Below, one piece after another: positions 1 to 7,165 of a DNA stretch of 64,000 bases. The DNA lies in assembly GCA_002423615.1 (NCBI GenBank), contig DIKO01000019.1:75300-139299 (forward strand), written 5' to 3'. The notes beneath the pieces were generated by a model. The model had not been told where the DNA came from, ran no database searches, and saw nothing but the letters and a program-made list of their open reading frames with translations. Origin of the DNA: Desulfobacteraceae bacterium UBA5616. Lineage in GTDB: Bacteria > Desulfobacterota > Desulfobacteria > Desulfobacterales > UBA5616. How positions within the stretch are numbered: position 1 is the stretch's first letter; the number at the start of each line of letters is the position of its first letter. Both the position numbers and the translations under genes were made by a program.

Positions 1-1
1 C

Positions 2-139
2 CGGGTTCTGATCGAATCAAGAGATTTTGATCACATCTGGACTACGGTGGGGGTATCTGAAGACATCATTGAGGCCAGCTGGCAGGCCCTTGCCGACAGT
101 TTTCAGTTCAAGCTGGCGAATATGAACCACGGCGGGTGA
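2..139 (+). CDS. cimA: Citramalate synthase-like protein, C-terminal end only
   Basis: An open frame enters from the left edge and stops with TGA at 137-139, giving 45 residues. It reads RVLIES, then [18 protein letters not shown], then a short tail. This matches the end of the LeuA-type allosteric domain as found in citramalate synthases (CimA), where a T-VGVS-NIIEASW-AL stretch closes the protein. CimA condenses pyruvate and acetyl-CoA in the threonine-independent isoleucine route, and its placement directly before leuA fits branched-chain amino acid synthesis. The catalytic domain lies outside the window, so another member of the LeuA superfamily cannot be excluded. Confidence 0.75.
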   Translation, partial: RVLIESRDFDHIWTTVGVSEDIIEASWQALADSFQFKLANMNHGG

Positions 140-161
140 GACCGCCTCAAAACCAAATGTG

Positions 162-188
162 TTGAGTATTTTCATATTCTGGTATAAA
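162..188 (+). promoter_or_regulatory. Candidate sigma-70 promoter for leuA (extended -10)
   Basis: TTGAGT at 162-167 and TGGTATAAA at 180-188 resemble a -35 box and an extended -10 box (TGnTATAAT). The 15-base spacer is short, which the extended -10 could compensate. It would give leuA a leader of about 170 bases containing the hairpin at 250-283. This was found by eye only. Confidence 0.35.
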
Positions 189-249
189 TGCGCCTTATCA
201 AAAGTATCAGGAAAGGGGCCCAAACGTGGACGGACATTGGAGGACCAAA

Positions 250-283
250 GCCGCAGGATTTTCGACCGACGAATTCCTGCGGC
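250..283. repeat. Hairpin in the cimA-leuA intergenic region
   Basis: GCCGCAGGA at 250-258 pairs perfectly with TCCTGCGGC at 275-283 around a 16-base loop. No T-run follows, so it is not a classic Rho-independent terminator. It may be an mRNA structure in the leuA leader or a weak end for the upstream gene. No leucine-rich leader peptide was found nearby. The rest of 140-367 holds only the candidate promoter and the leuA ribosome site. Confidence 0.4.
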
Positions 284-367
284 CCATGCTTATGGATGTT
301 TTCTCCCGCTGGTAACAAGGCTGCGAAAATCCATTAAAAATGAAACTAAAATGACAAGGAGAAAACC

Positions 368-1900
368 ATGAGCGAAAAAGTTATTATATTTGACACAACC
401 TTGAGGGACGGGGAGCAATCCCCCGGTGCCAGCATGAATACCGCCGAAAAAATGCGACTGGCATCCCAGATGGAAAAACTGGGGGTTGACGTGCTGGAAG
501 CGGGCTTCCCGGCGGCATCCGACGGCGACTTCGAAGCGGTTTCCGAAATCGCCAAGAAATTGAAACGGATCCAGGTCTGCGGGTTATCCCGAACGGATAA
601 AAACGATATCGATCTTGCCTGGAACGCCGTTAAACACGCCCCCAACAACCGGATTCACGTGTTTATCGCAACTTCCGATCTTCACATGGCCGAAAAACTG
701 AAGATGAGCCGGGAACAGGTACTGGAATCCGCTGTAAATGCCGTCAAATACGCAAAATCTTTTACCGACAACGTCGAGTTTTCGGCCGAGGACGGGTCCC
801 GGAGCGACCGGGACTTTATGTGCAAGGTATTTGAAGCCGCGGTCGCAGCCGGCGCCACCACCATCAACCTGCCGGATACCGTGGGGTATTCCATTCCCAG
901 TGAATTCGCGGAACTGGTCAGGTACGTCCTCGGCCATACCCCCAACATCCACAAAGCGGTATTGAGCGTCCACTGCCACAACGATCTGGGACTGGCGACG
1001 GCCAACACCCTGGCCGCCATCACCGCCGGCGCGAGACAGGCGGAAGTCACCATCAACGGCATCGGCGAGCGTGCCGGCAACACCTCCATGGAAGAAGTGG
1101 TCATGGCCCTGCATACGAGGCCTAATTTTTTCCCCTTCACCACCGGCATCGAAACCGAACAGATCTACCCCACAAGCCGCCTGGTGAGCACCATCACGGG
1201 AATTCTGGTTCAGCCCAATAAGGCCATCGTCGGCGCAAACGCCTTTGCCCATGAAGCGGGGATTCATCAGCACGGTGTTCTGGTCAATCCCATGACCTAT
1301 GAGATCATGAAGCCGGAAACCATCGGCCTGAACGCCAACAAGCTGGTGCTGGGCAAACACTCGGGAAGACACGCCCTGCATGAACATTTAAAGGAAATGG
1401 GATATGATCTGTCCCCGGGTGAACTGAACATTGTCTTCAAAAAGTTCAAGGATCTGGCGGACAGAAAAAAGCACGTGATGGATGAGGATCTCGAAGCCCT
1501 GGTCCAGGAAGGCATTTTAAGAACATCGGAAATCTTCAAGCTGGAATATCTGCATGCCAGCAGCGGTACCACGGTAATGCCCATGGCCAGCGTGGTGCTC
1601 ACCATTAAAGACCGGCCGGTGAAGGGGGCTGAATACGGCAACGGTCCGATCGACGCCGCGTTCAATTGCATCGCCCATCTGACCGGGACCACCTCCGAAC
1701 TCCTGAGATTTACCATCAGCGCGTTGACAGGGGGAACGGACGCCCAGGGTGAAGTTACCGTCCGATTGAGAGAAAACGGCCTCGTCGCCCTGGGAAGAGG
1801 CACGGATCCGGATATCATCACCGCCAGCGCCAAGGCCTATATCAACGGCCTCAATCGGCTGGAATATCTGAAAGAACATCCGCAGATGGTTTCGGCATAA
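368..1900 (+). CDS. leuA: 2-isopropylmalate synthase
   Basis: This enzyme condenses acetyl-CoA with 2-oxoisovalerate in the first committed step of leucine synthesis, in the cytoplasm. The 510 residues match the usual LeuA length. The TIM-barrel begins with FDTTLRDGEQSPG (residues 8-20, with metal and substrate residues R13 and D14). The metal-binding HxH motif is at H202 and H204 (SVHCHNDLG), followed by GIGERAGNTS. A C-terminal allosteric domain carries the usual leucine feedback site. The start is supported by AAGGAG about 7 bases upstream. It follows the cimA-like gene and is closed by a strong terminator at 1907-1953. Confidence 0.95.
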   Translation: MSEKVIIFDTTLRDGEQSPGASMNTAEKMRLASQMEKLGVDVLEAGFPAASDGDFEAVSEIAKKLKRIQVCGLSRTDKNDIDLAWNAVKHAPNNRIHVFIATSDLHMAEKLKMSREQVLESAVNAVKYAKSFTDNVEFSAEDGSRSDRDFMCKVFEAAVAAGATTINLPDTVGYSIPSEFAELVRYVLGHTPNIHKAVLSVHCHNDLGLATANTLAAITAGARQAEVTINGIGERAGNTSMEEVVMALHTRPNFFPFTTGIETEQIYPTSRLVSTITGILVQPNKAIVGANAFAHEAGIHQHGVLVNPMTYEIMKPETIGLNANKLVLGKHSGRHALHEHLKEMGYDLSPGELNIVFKKFKDLADRKKHVMDEDLEALVQEGILRTSEIFKLEYLHASSGTTVMPMASVVLTIKDRPVKGAEYGNGPIDAAFNCIAHLTGTTSELLRFTISALTGGTDAQGEVTVRLRENGLVALGRGTDPDIITASAKAYINGLNRLEYLKEHPQMVSA

Positions 1901-1906
1901 AAAAAC

Positions 1907-1953
1907 AAGGGCGGTCGATGGTTACCCGACTCGGTCACCATCGACCGCCTTTT
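1907..1953. terminator. Bidirectional Rho-independent terminator
   Basis: GCGGTCGATGGT (1911-1922) pairs without mismatch with ACCATCGACCGC (1937-1948). The right side is followed by CTTTT, and read on the minus strand the left side is followed by CCTTGTTTTTTT. It can therefore end both leuA and the convergent minus-strand operon. Confidence 0.9.
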
Positions 1954-1976
1954 CCGGCGTTTTTACCTTTCTGCTT

Positions 1977-2801
1977 CTACCTCAGCAAGCGAAGGGCCTC
2001 ATTCTGCCTTAATTTCTCCCAGGCACTGTGGACAACGACCGTCGGCACACCATCCTTGTCCAGGTTCCCCTCAATGGTTGCATCCCTGCAGGACTGAATC
2101 AGCCCGGGATTCCCCTTGTCCAGGTTCAGCTGATGCCGGATAAGGCCCTTCAGAGCCATGTGCACGGGCTCCAAATCATCGACCTCCATATTGGCGATGA
2201 CGATTTTATCAACATGGGGCAATTCGGAAATCAGTCGATTGGCCGCCTCATCCAGGGTCTTCGGGAAAGACGAAGCCTGATGATGAACTTCACCGGGATT
2301 TGTCTTTTCAACATCGGCATTCGAGCCGGTTTCACAAACGGCCAGAAGCACTACGCAGCCGACTATAAATTTTACCGCCTCGTAAATTCTTGGAGATTTG
2401 CGGGCCCGGGGACCGGCGACGTTGACCACGCCCACGGAATTCTCGCAAACCCAGGACCAGATGGCCGACACGGCCTGAAACGCCGGCAATTCACAAAGGT
2501 TTATCAGCATAAACGGTTTTTTGTGTTTTCTGGCCGTTTTCCAGGTATATTTTGTTCCTCCGGAAACCTTTTCATAAAAAAAAATAATCGACCCGTCGGA
2601 ATCCAGCACATTCTGACGGGTCCTTCGGGAATATCGGCCGGTTTTCATTTCTTCCATTTGATATCGCGACGGAAGAACGCCCTTTTCCGTTTTTCGGCCT
2701 TTTGGAATCCATCCGCCATGGGGCATGCCGTATTTTATGGCCGCGTCCAGGGCTGCCTGATCCGCCCCCGTCTGTCCGCCGGATATGATTTTTCGCAGCA
2801 C
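1977..2801 (-). CDS. YpsA/molybdenum-carrier-like domain fused to a DUF6794-like domain
   Basis: Residues 1 to about 140 resemble the cpYpsA / putative molybdenum carrier family of Rossmann-like nucleotide-binding proteins (IISGGQTGADQAALDAA near the N-terminus, SGGTKYTWKTA, PRARKSPRIYEAV). A hydrophobic stretch ending in a cysteine (IVGCVVLLAVCETG) follows, then a region resembling DUF6794 (FPKTLDEAANRLISELP, then a histidine-leucine segment). No catalytic role is established for either part. The GTG at 2801 is chosen because family members begin just before KIISGGQTG. A TTG at 2864 would add 21 unsupported residues. It is the last gene of the minus-strand operon. The middle segment looks like an embedded signal peptide, so the fusion may come from loss of a stop codon. 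Confidence 0.6.
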   Translation of the reverse strand: MLRKIISGGQTGADQAALDAAIKYGMPHGGWIPKGRKTEKGVLPSRYQMEEMKTGRYSRRTRQNVLDSDGSIIFFYEKVSGGTKYTWKTARKHKKPFMLINLCELPAFQAVSAIWSWVCENSVGVVNVAGPRARKSPRIYEAVKFIVGCVVLLAVCETGSNADVEKTNPGEVHHQASSFPKTLDEAANRLISELPHVDKIVIANMEVDDLEPVHMALKGLIRHQLNLDKGNPGLIQSCRDATIEGNLDKDGVPTVVVHSAWEKLRQNEALRLLR

Positions 2802-2889
2802 TTTATTTCTCTTGATTCCACGGTTAAGCACAGAATTCGATGCCTGTTTCAACACGGGCGGCAAACCATCGTCCGCTTAAGGACCTTTA

Positions 2890-3357
2890 CTAATCGCCCA
2901 TTTCGGCCATATAGTCGTCGTACAGGGTCTCGAGGGCGAGTTTATGTTTGGCCTCCTCCTGGCACAGGACCTTGAACACTTTCTTCTGTTCCGGATCATC
3001 CGCATTTTCCAGAAGGGCGTTGTATAATTTTAAGGCTTTTTCCTCCCTTTTCATGGCAATCATCAGGATGTCATTGTAGGCCATGTTTTTTTCATATTCC
3101 ATTTCAACCACGTAATCGCTTCGCTTGATGTCCGTTATCCATTTGAATTTATAATCGGCAAGGCCCTGGGCCACGCCTTTTTTGTCAATGTTTTCCAGGA
3201 GTGCCCGATGTTTTTGTTCTTCCGCGGAAAACTCCAGAAACATTTTCTTCGATCCCGCAGCAGATTCTTCCCTGGCGATGGATTCATAAAATTCGGCGGC
3301 TTCTATTTCTTTCTCGATGGCAAACTCAAGAACGGCTTTTAAATTTTCAAACTGCAT
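2890..3357 (-). CDS. Rubrerythrin-like ferritin-family diiron protein
   Basis: A 155-residue four-helix-bundle protein with repeated carboxylate and histidine motifs: EIEAAEFYESIA near residue 17, EEQKHR near 66, REEKALKLYN near 109 and EEAKH near 133. These are the diiron ligand patterns of the rubrerythrin/ferritin-like superfamily. The rubredoxin-type CxxC domain of classical rubrerythrin is absent. Such proteins usually act in peroxide reduction or iron handling in anaerobes, but the exact reaction here is not known. AAAGGAG lies about 9 bases before the ATG. It sits between pyrD and the YpsA-like gene, probably co-transcribed. Confidence 0.85.
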   Translation of the reverse strand: MQFENLKAVLEFAIEKEIEAAEFYESIAREESAAGSKKMFLEFSAEEQKHRALLENIDKKGVAQGLADYKFKWITDIKRSDYVVEMEYEKNMAYNDILMIAMKREEKALKLYNALLENADDPEQKKVFKVLCQEEAKHKLALETLYDDYMAEMGD

Positions 3358-3411
3358 GCGTAAGGATCTCCTTTCAGCTCCAGCCCCATTTTTCGCTGGA
3401 TATGTAGAATG

Positions 3412-4326
3412 TTATATTTTTAATGTGTTGATGATATCCGTCACTTTGGGAATGCTTTTGGCAGCAAGATACTTCTCTATTCCCTCAAGGATTTCCATGG
3501 TCGCGCGGGGATTCATGAAATTCGCCGTTCCCACCTCAACCGCACTGGCTCCTGCGATGAGAAACTCCAGCGCATCCGTTGCAGTTACAATGCCGCCGAT
3601 ACCCACCACCGGGATTTTGACGGTTACGGCGGTTTGCCATACCATGCGAAGCGCGATGGGTTTAATGGCCGGCCCCGAAAGCCCTCCGGTGACATTGGCC
3701 AGTTTCGGCGTTCGGCTTTCAATGTCAATGGCCATCCCCGTGATGGTATTGATCAGGGACACTGCATCCGCACCGGCTTCTTCAACGGCCTTTGCTATTC
3801 GGACAATGTCGGCCACATTGGGGCTGAGTTTAACCCAGAGCGGCTTTGTGGTTTTTTGCCTTACGGCGCAAATGACCTCGTAGGCGGCTTTTTCATCAAC
3901 GCCGAATGAGATTCCCCCGGCTTTCACATTGGGGCACGAGATGTTCACCTCGATGGCCCTGATACCGGCAATTTCCTCCACCCGGGCGGCAAGTGCCTGA
4001 TACTCTTCGATGCAGGTCCCATAAATATTAACTACGGTGGGGGTTGACAGCTTTTCCAGAAAGGGAATTTTTTCCCTGATAAACCGGTCCACCCCGATAT
4101 TTTCCAAACCGATGGCATTGAGCATGCCGCATGCCGTTTCAACGATCCTCGGGGGGGGATTGCCCCTGGCGGGTTTTAACGACAGGCCTTTGACGATAAT
4201 GGCGCCCAGGCGGTCCAGATCCACCAGCGAAGCGAATTCTTCTCCATACCCGAACGTACCCGAAGCCGTCATAACCGGGTTTTTAAGTACAAGTCCTCCG
4301 ATATTCACCGATAAATCCGGCTTCAC
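3412..4326 (-). CDS. pyrD: Dihydroorotate dehydrogenase, class 1B catalytic subunit
   Basis: This flavoenzyme oxidises dihydroorotate to orotate in pyrimidine synthesis. Its 304 residues match the class 1B catalytic subunit. Visible motifs are the N-terminal NPVMTASGTFGYGEE, the active-site cysteine in NISCPN (about C131), which is the class 1 catalytic base, and the FMN-binding GIGGI and GASAVEVGTA near the end. The start is a GTG 12 bases after the upstream gene stops. Class 1B enzymes work with an iron-sulfur/FAD partner, PyrK. No pyrK is adjacent, so it must be elsewhere or replaced. Confidence 0.93.
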   Translation of the reverse strand: MKPDLSVNIGGLVLKNPVMTASGTFGYGEEFASLVDLDRLGAIIVKGLSLKPARGNPPPRIVETACGMLNAIGLENIGVDRFIREKIPFLEKLSTPTVVNIYGTCIEEYQALAARVEEIAGIRAIEVNISCPNVKAGGISFGVDEKAAYEVICAVRQKTTKPLWVKLSPNVADIVRIAKAVEEAGADAVSLINTITGMAIDIESRTPKLANVTGGLSGPAIKPIALRMVWQTAVTVKIPVVGIGGIVTATDALEFLIAGASAVEVGTANFMNPRATMEILEGIEKYLAAKSIPKVTDIINTLKI

Positions 4327-4338
4327 ATCGTGCCCGCA

Positions 4339-4629
4339 TCAGTAATCGTATGCGTATATCTCATACTCGGTTTCCATTCCCAGCAGTTTATCAATTTTAT
4401 CCTGGATTTCAGTTCGTTCCTCACTTAAGACCCATTTCCGCCATTCCTCGGTGGACCGCCATGTACTGATGACAAGGTATTCACCGGGATAATCCACCCG
4501 CTTCAAAGTTTCCCCGGAAATATACCCGGACTGGTTCATGGTTAAGGCCCTTAACTGATTTAACAATAAATTCAGTTCTTTTTCCTTTGTTTCAGGTACC
4601 CGTCGTTTAATTAATATTTTTACCGCCAT
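4339..4629 (-). CDS. Antibiotic biosynthesis monooxygenase (ABM)-domain protein
   Basis: A 96-residue single-domain protein with the ferredoxin-like fold pattern of the ABM family: an N-terminal strand with IKRRVP, a helix rich in leucine, GYISGETL, a strand YLVISTWRS, and W-KW before a helix. Family members include heme-degrading enzymes, quinol monooxygenases and many of unknown role. Nothing here selects one. It is the first gene of the operon leading into pyrD, behind the promoter at 4801-4829. The family call is good, the function unknown. Confidence 0.75.
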   Translation of the reverse strand: MAVKILIKRRVPETKEKELNLLLNQLRALTMNQSGYISGETLKRVDYPGEYLVISTWRSTEEWRKWVLSEERTEIQDKIDKLLGMETEYEIYAYDY

Positions 4630-4800
4630 TTTACCCCTCCTTTGTTAAAGTTTCGTTTCTGAATCAAACGCCGTGTTAAAGGGCAAATTGAACGCATTAC
4701 AAAAACGTCGATCGAGCCTGAAAGTTCGTAACATTTCGATAAAAGACGGCTACTTACACCCCGGATGAACGGGAGAGGGGATATTCCTTAAGTCATTAAA

Positions 4801-4829
4801 ATTATAAAATAAGCAGGTAATTTTGTCAA
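4801..4829 (-). promoter_or_regulatory. Near-perfect sigma-70 promoter for the ABM-pyrD operon
   Basis: Read on the minus strand, TTGACA (4829-4824) and TATAAT (4806-4801) match both consensus boxes exactly with a 17-base spacer. Transcription should start near 4794, giving a leader of about 165 bases before the ABM gene at 4629. The remaining bases between 4630 and 4901 hold no gene I can support. Confidence 0.8.
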
Positions 4830-4901
4830 AGGAAAACCTTCCCCTCCATCGAACGCCGGCCATCAATGCCGATAGAAATCCTCCAACCTGTCTGTACCGG
4901 A

Positions 4902-6197
4902 TTACCTGCCTTCGGACAGGTGATCAAATACCTTCGTTACAGCGCCAAGGGTATCATCGATATCCTTTATTCCATGAGCGCTTGAAACAAAAACCGTTTC
5001 AAATTGAGAAGGCGCGAGATAAACCCCCTGATCCAGCATCCCATGATAAAACCGTGCAAAAAGATTCAGATCCGAAGTTTTTGCTTTCTTAAAATCCGTC
5101 ACCGGTTCAGCCGTGAAAAACAATCCCAGCATGGAGCCGACCCGGTCCATGGAGACCGGAAGGGGCGATCGGGCAGCGATGGTTTTCAGCCCATTCGCCA
5201 GCCGGGCCGCCGTCGCCTCAAGATTATCATAGAATCCCGGCTGCTTAAGCTGTTTCAACGTAGCGATCCCGGCGGCCATGGCCAGTGGGTTTCCGGAAAG
5301 CGTACCGGCCTGATATACCGGACCCTGGGGAGCAACGTGTCCCATGATATCCCTCCTCCCGCCATAGGCACCCACCGGCATCCCCCCACCGATGACCTTG
5401 GCCAGGCAGGTGATATCCGGCGTAATGCCGTAGAGGGACTGGGCGCCGCCATAAGCGACCCGGAAACCCGTCATCACTTCATCGAGAATCAAAAGGGTTC
5501 CGGTTTTCCGTGTTACCGTTCTCAAGGTTTCCAAAAATCCCTCGACGGGTTTCACAAGGCCCATATTCCCCGCAACCGGCTCCACAATGACACAGGCGAT
5601 ATTTTTCCCGTTTTCCATCATGAAATTTTCAAACGCAGTTGCATCATTATACGGCAGGGATGTGGTGTGTCTGACAAAATCCCGCGGCACGCCCGGGCTT
5701 CCGGGAATACCCAGCGTGGCGATGCCTGACCCGGCTTCAACCAGAAGGGAATCGGCATGTCCGTGATAGCATCCATCAAATTTGACGACCCCGTCCCTTC
5801 CGGTAAACCCCCTCGCCAGACGAATGGCGCTCATCACGGCTTCGGTTCCCGAATTGACCATCCGCACCATTTCCATGGAATCAACGGCATCCAGAATCAG
5901 TTCGGCGAGTTCGATTTCAAGTTCCGTGGGTGCGCCGAAACTCGTGCCCTTTTCCATGGCCCGGCGAACCGCTTCCAAAACAAGGGGGTTTCCATGCCCC
6001 AGGATCATGGGTCCCCAGGACCCCACGTAATCGATAAAACTGTTGCCGTCGACATCAAATATCCTGCAACCCCGGGCATGGTCGATAAATACAGGTTCCA
6101 TCCCGACGGCTTTACAGGCCCGAACCGGGCTGTTCACCCCGCCGGGAATTAATTTCAGGGCCTTCTCGTACATCCGGTGGGAATTTTCACTTTTCAT
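4902..6197 (-). CDS. hemL: Glutamate-1-semialdehyde 2,1-aminomutase
   Basis: This PLP enzyme converts glutamate-1-semialdehyde to 5-aminolevulinate in the C5 heme/tetrapyrrole pathway. The 431 residues match the family. Visible are [11 protein letters not shown] near the N-terminus, the PLP-site sequences NSGTEA and [14 protein letters not shown], and the Schiff-base lysine in [13 protein letters not shown] (about K267). The second ATG (6197) is preferred over the ATG at 6203 because the AAAGG ribosome site lies 7 bases before the second but only 1 base before the first. It appears to be transcribed alone. Confidence 0.95.
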   Translation of the reverse strand: MKSENSHRMYEKALKLIPGGVNSPVRACKAVGMEPVFIDHARGCRIFDVDGNSFIDYVGSWGPMILGHGNPLVLEAVRRAMEKGTSFGAPTELEIELAELILDAVDSMEMVRMVNSGTEAVMSAIRLARGFTGRDGVVKFDGCYHGHADSLLVEAGSGIATLGIPGSPGVPRDFVRHTTSLPYNDATAFENFMMENGKNIACVIVEPVAGNMGLVKPVEGFLETLRTVTRKTGTLLILDEVMTGFRVAYGGAQSLYGITPDITCLAKVIGGGMPVGAYGGRRDIMGHVAPQGPVYQAGTLSGNPLAMAAGIATLKQLKQPGFYDNLEATAARLANGLKTIAARSPLPVSMDRVGSMLGLFFTAEPVTDFKKAKTSDLNLFARFYHGMLDQGVYLAPSQFETVFVSSAHGIKDIDDTLGAVTKVFDHLSEGR

Positions 6198-6312
6198 TGA
6201 CATACCTTTCTTTGAATATTTCGGAGGATTTGCTTTAAAAAAATTTTTAATTTATCAATTTTGCCTGAAAATCACAAGGAAACGTTAACGTGGATTTTCT
6301 CAAAGTAATGAA

Positions 6313-6342
6313 TTGACAATTTATCAGGCGGAACCTTATAAG
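6313..6342 (+). promoter_or_regulatory. Sigma-70 promoter for the 6405 membrane protein and PBP
   Basis: TTGACA at 6313-6318 is followed by TTATAA (17-base spacer) or TATAAG (18-base spacer) at 6336-6342. The downstream gene starts at 6405. It is divergent from hemL. Confidence 0.6.
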
Positions 6343-6404
6343 GAGGCCTGTGTTGGATTCCAAAAGATAAAGGCAAGGAGAAAGCACCAGATTACGGAGC
6401 AGGA

Positions 6405-7151
6405 ATGATCGATCTAAAAACGCCCTTAACCCGGATCACCCGGGGATTTTTGAAACTGTTTCATATCCTGAATACACGTTCCGACTTGATAGAGGTCAAA
6501 ATTTTGTTGATCGGGCTGTCCCTGACCGCCTTGGCCGGCGCCTACCTCGCCTATCTTCTTTTTACCGATCCCGCTTTATCCAGGACCCTCTTTTCAACTG
6601 CGGTCATTCACATCGTTGGAGGGCGGGCACTTGGTATCGCTACCTGCCTGGCGGCCGACATTTCCGCTTCTTCTACAATTTTCTACAATTTTTTTCTTGA
6701 AATCGTCATTGTGTTATTGGCTTACGGCTTAGTGGTGCTGGTGATGCGGAACATCATCGAGCCCAGATTATTCCACTCCGCCGTCCGGCAGGCGGAACTG
6801 GCAGCCCAGAAGGAAAAAACCCGGATTAAAAAATTCGGCGCCGTAGGTCTGTTTCTGTTCGTGATGTTTCCGTTTTTCATGACCGGGCCGGTGATCGGCT
6901 CAATTATCGGCTACCTGCTCAATTACAGGGCAATTCATAATTTTTTTATTGTATTTACCGGGACATTAAGTTCAATTATCATTTACACCCTCACCGGTGA
7001 TCAGATTTTAAAATTTATCGACCCATACATCGAAATCGATATGGTGAAAAAATGGGGGTCCATCATCATCGGACTCCTGATTATAACTTTCCTGATCTAT
7101 CACCTGAAAACGGTAAAAGAATTTCTTTACGGCAAGAACGATGAAAAATAA
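6405..7151 (+). CDS. Sm_multidrug_ex-like integral membrane protein
   Basis: A 248-residue protein with about five or six hydrophobic segments (near residues 31-52, 90-112, 144-170, 178-197 and 215-236). The middle part KFGAVGLFLFVMFPFFMTGPVIGSI resembles the family annotated as putative small multidrug export protein, which is related to DedA-type membrane proteins. The name is historical and transport is not shown. It ends 14 bases before the PBP gene, so the two are probably co-transcribed. Confidence 0.65.
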   Translation: MIDLKTPLTRITRGFLKLFHILNTRSDLIEVKILLIGLSLTALAGAYLAYLLFTDPALSRTLFSTAVIHIVGGRALGIATCLAADISASSTIFYNFFLEIVIVLLAYGLVVLVMRNIIEPRLFHSAVRQAELAAQKEKTRIKKFGAVGLFLFVMFPFFMTGPVIGSIIGYLLNYRAIHNFFIVFTGTLSSIIIYTLTGDQILKFIDPYIEIDMVKKWGSIIIGLLIITFLIYHLKTVKEFLYGKNDEK

Positions 7152-7165
7152 GAACCGCTGTTTAA

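Noticed and set aside
584..1387. Open frame antisense to leuA
   Set aside because: Complete overlap with leuA and no family resemblance.
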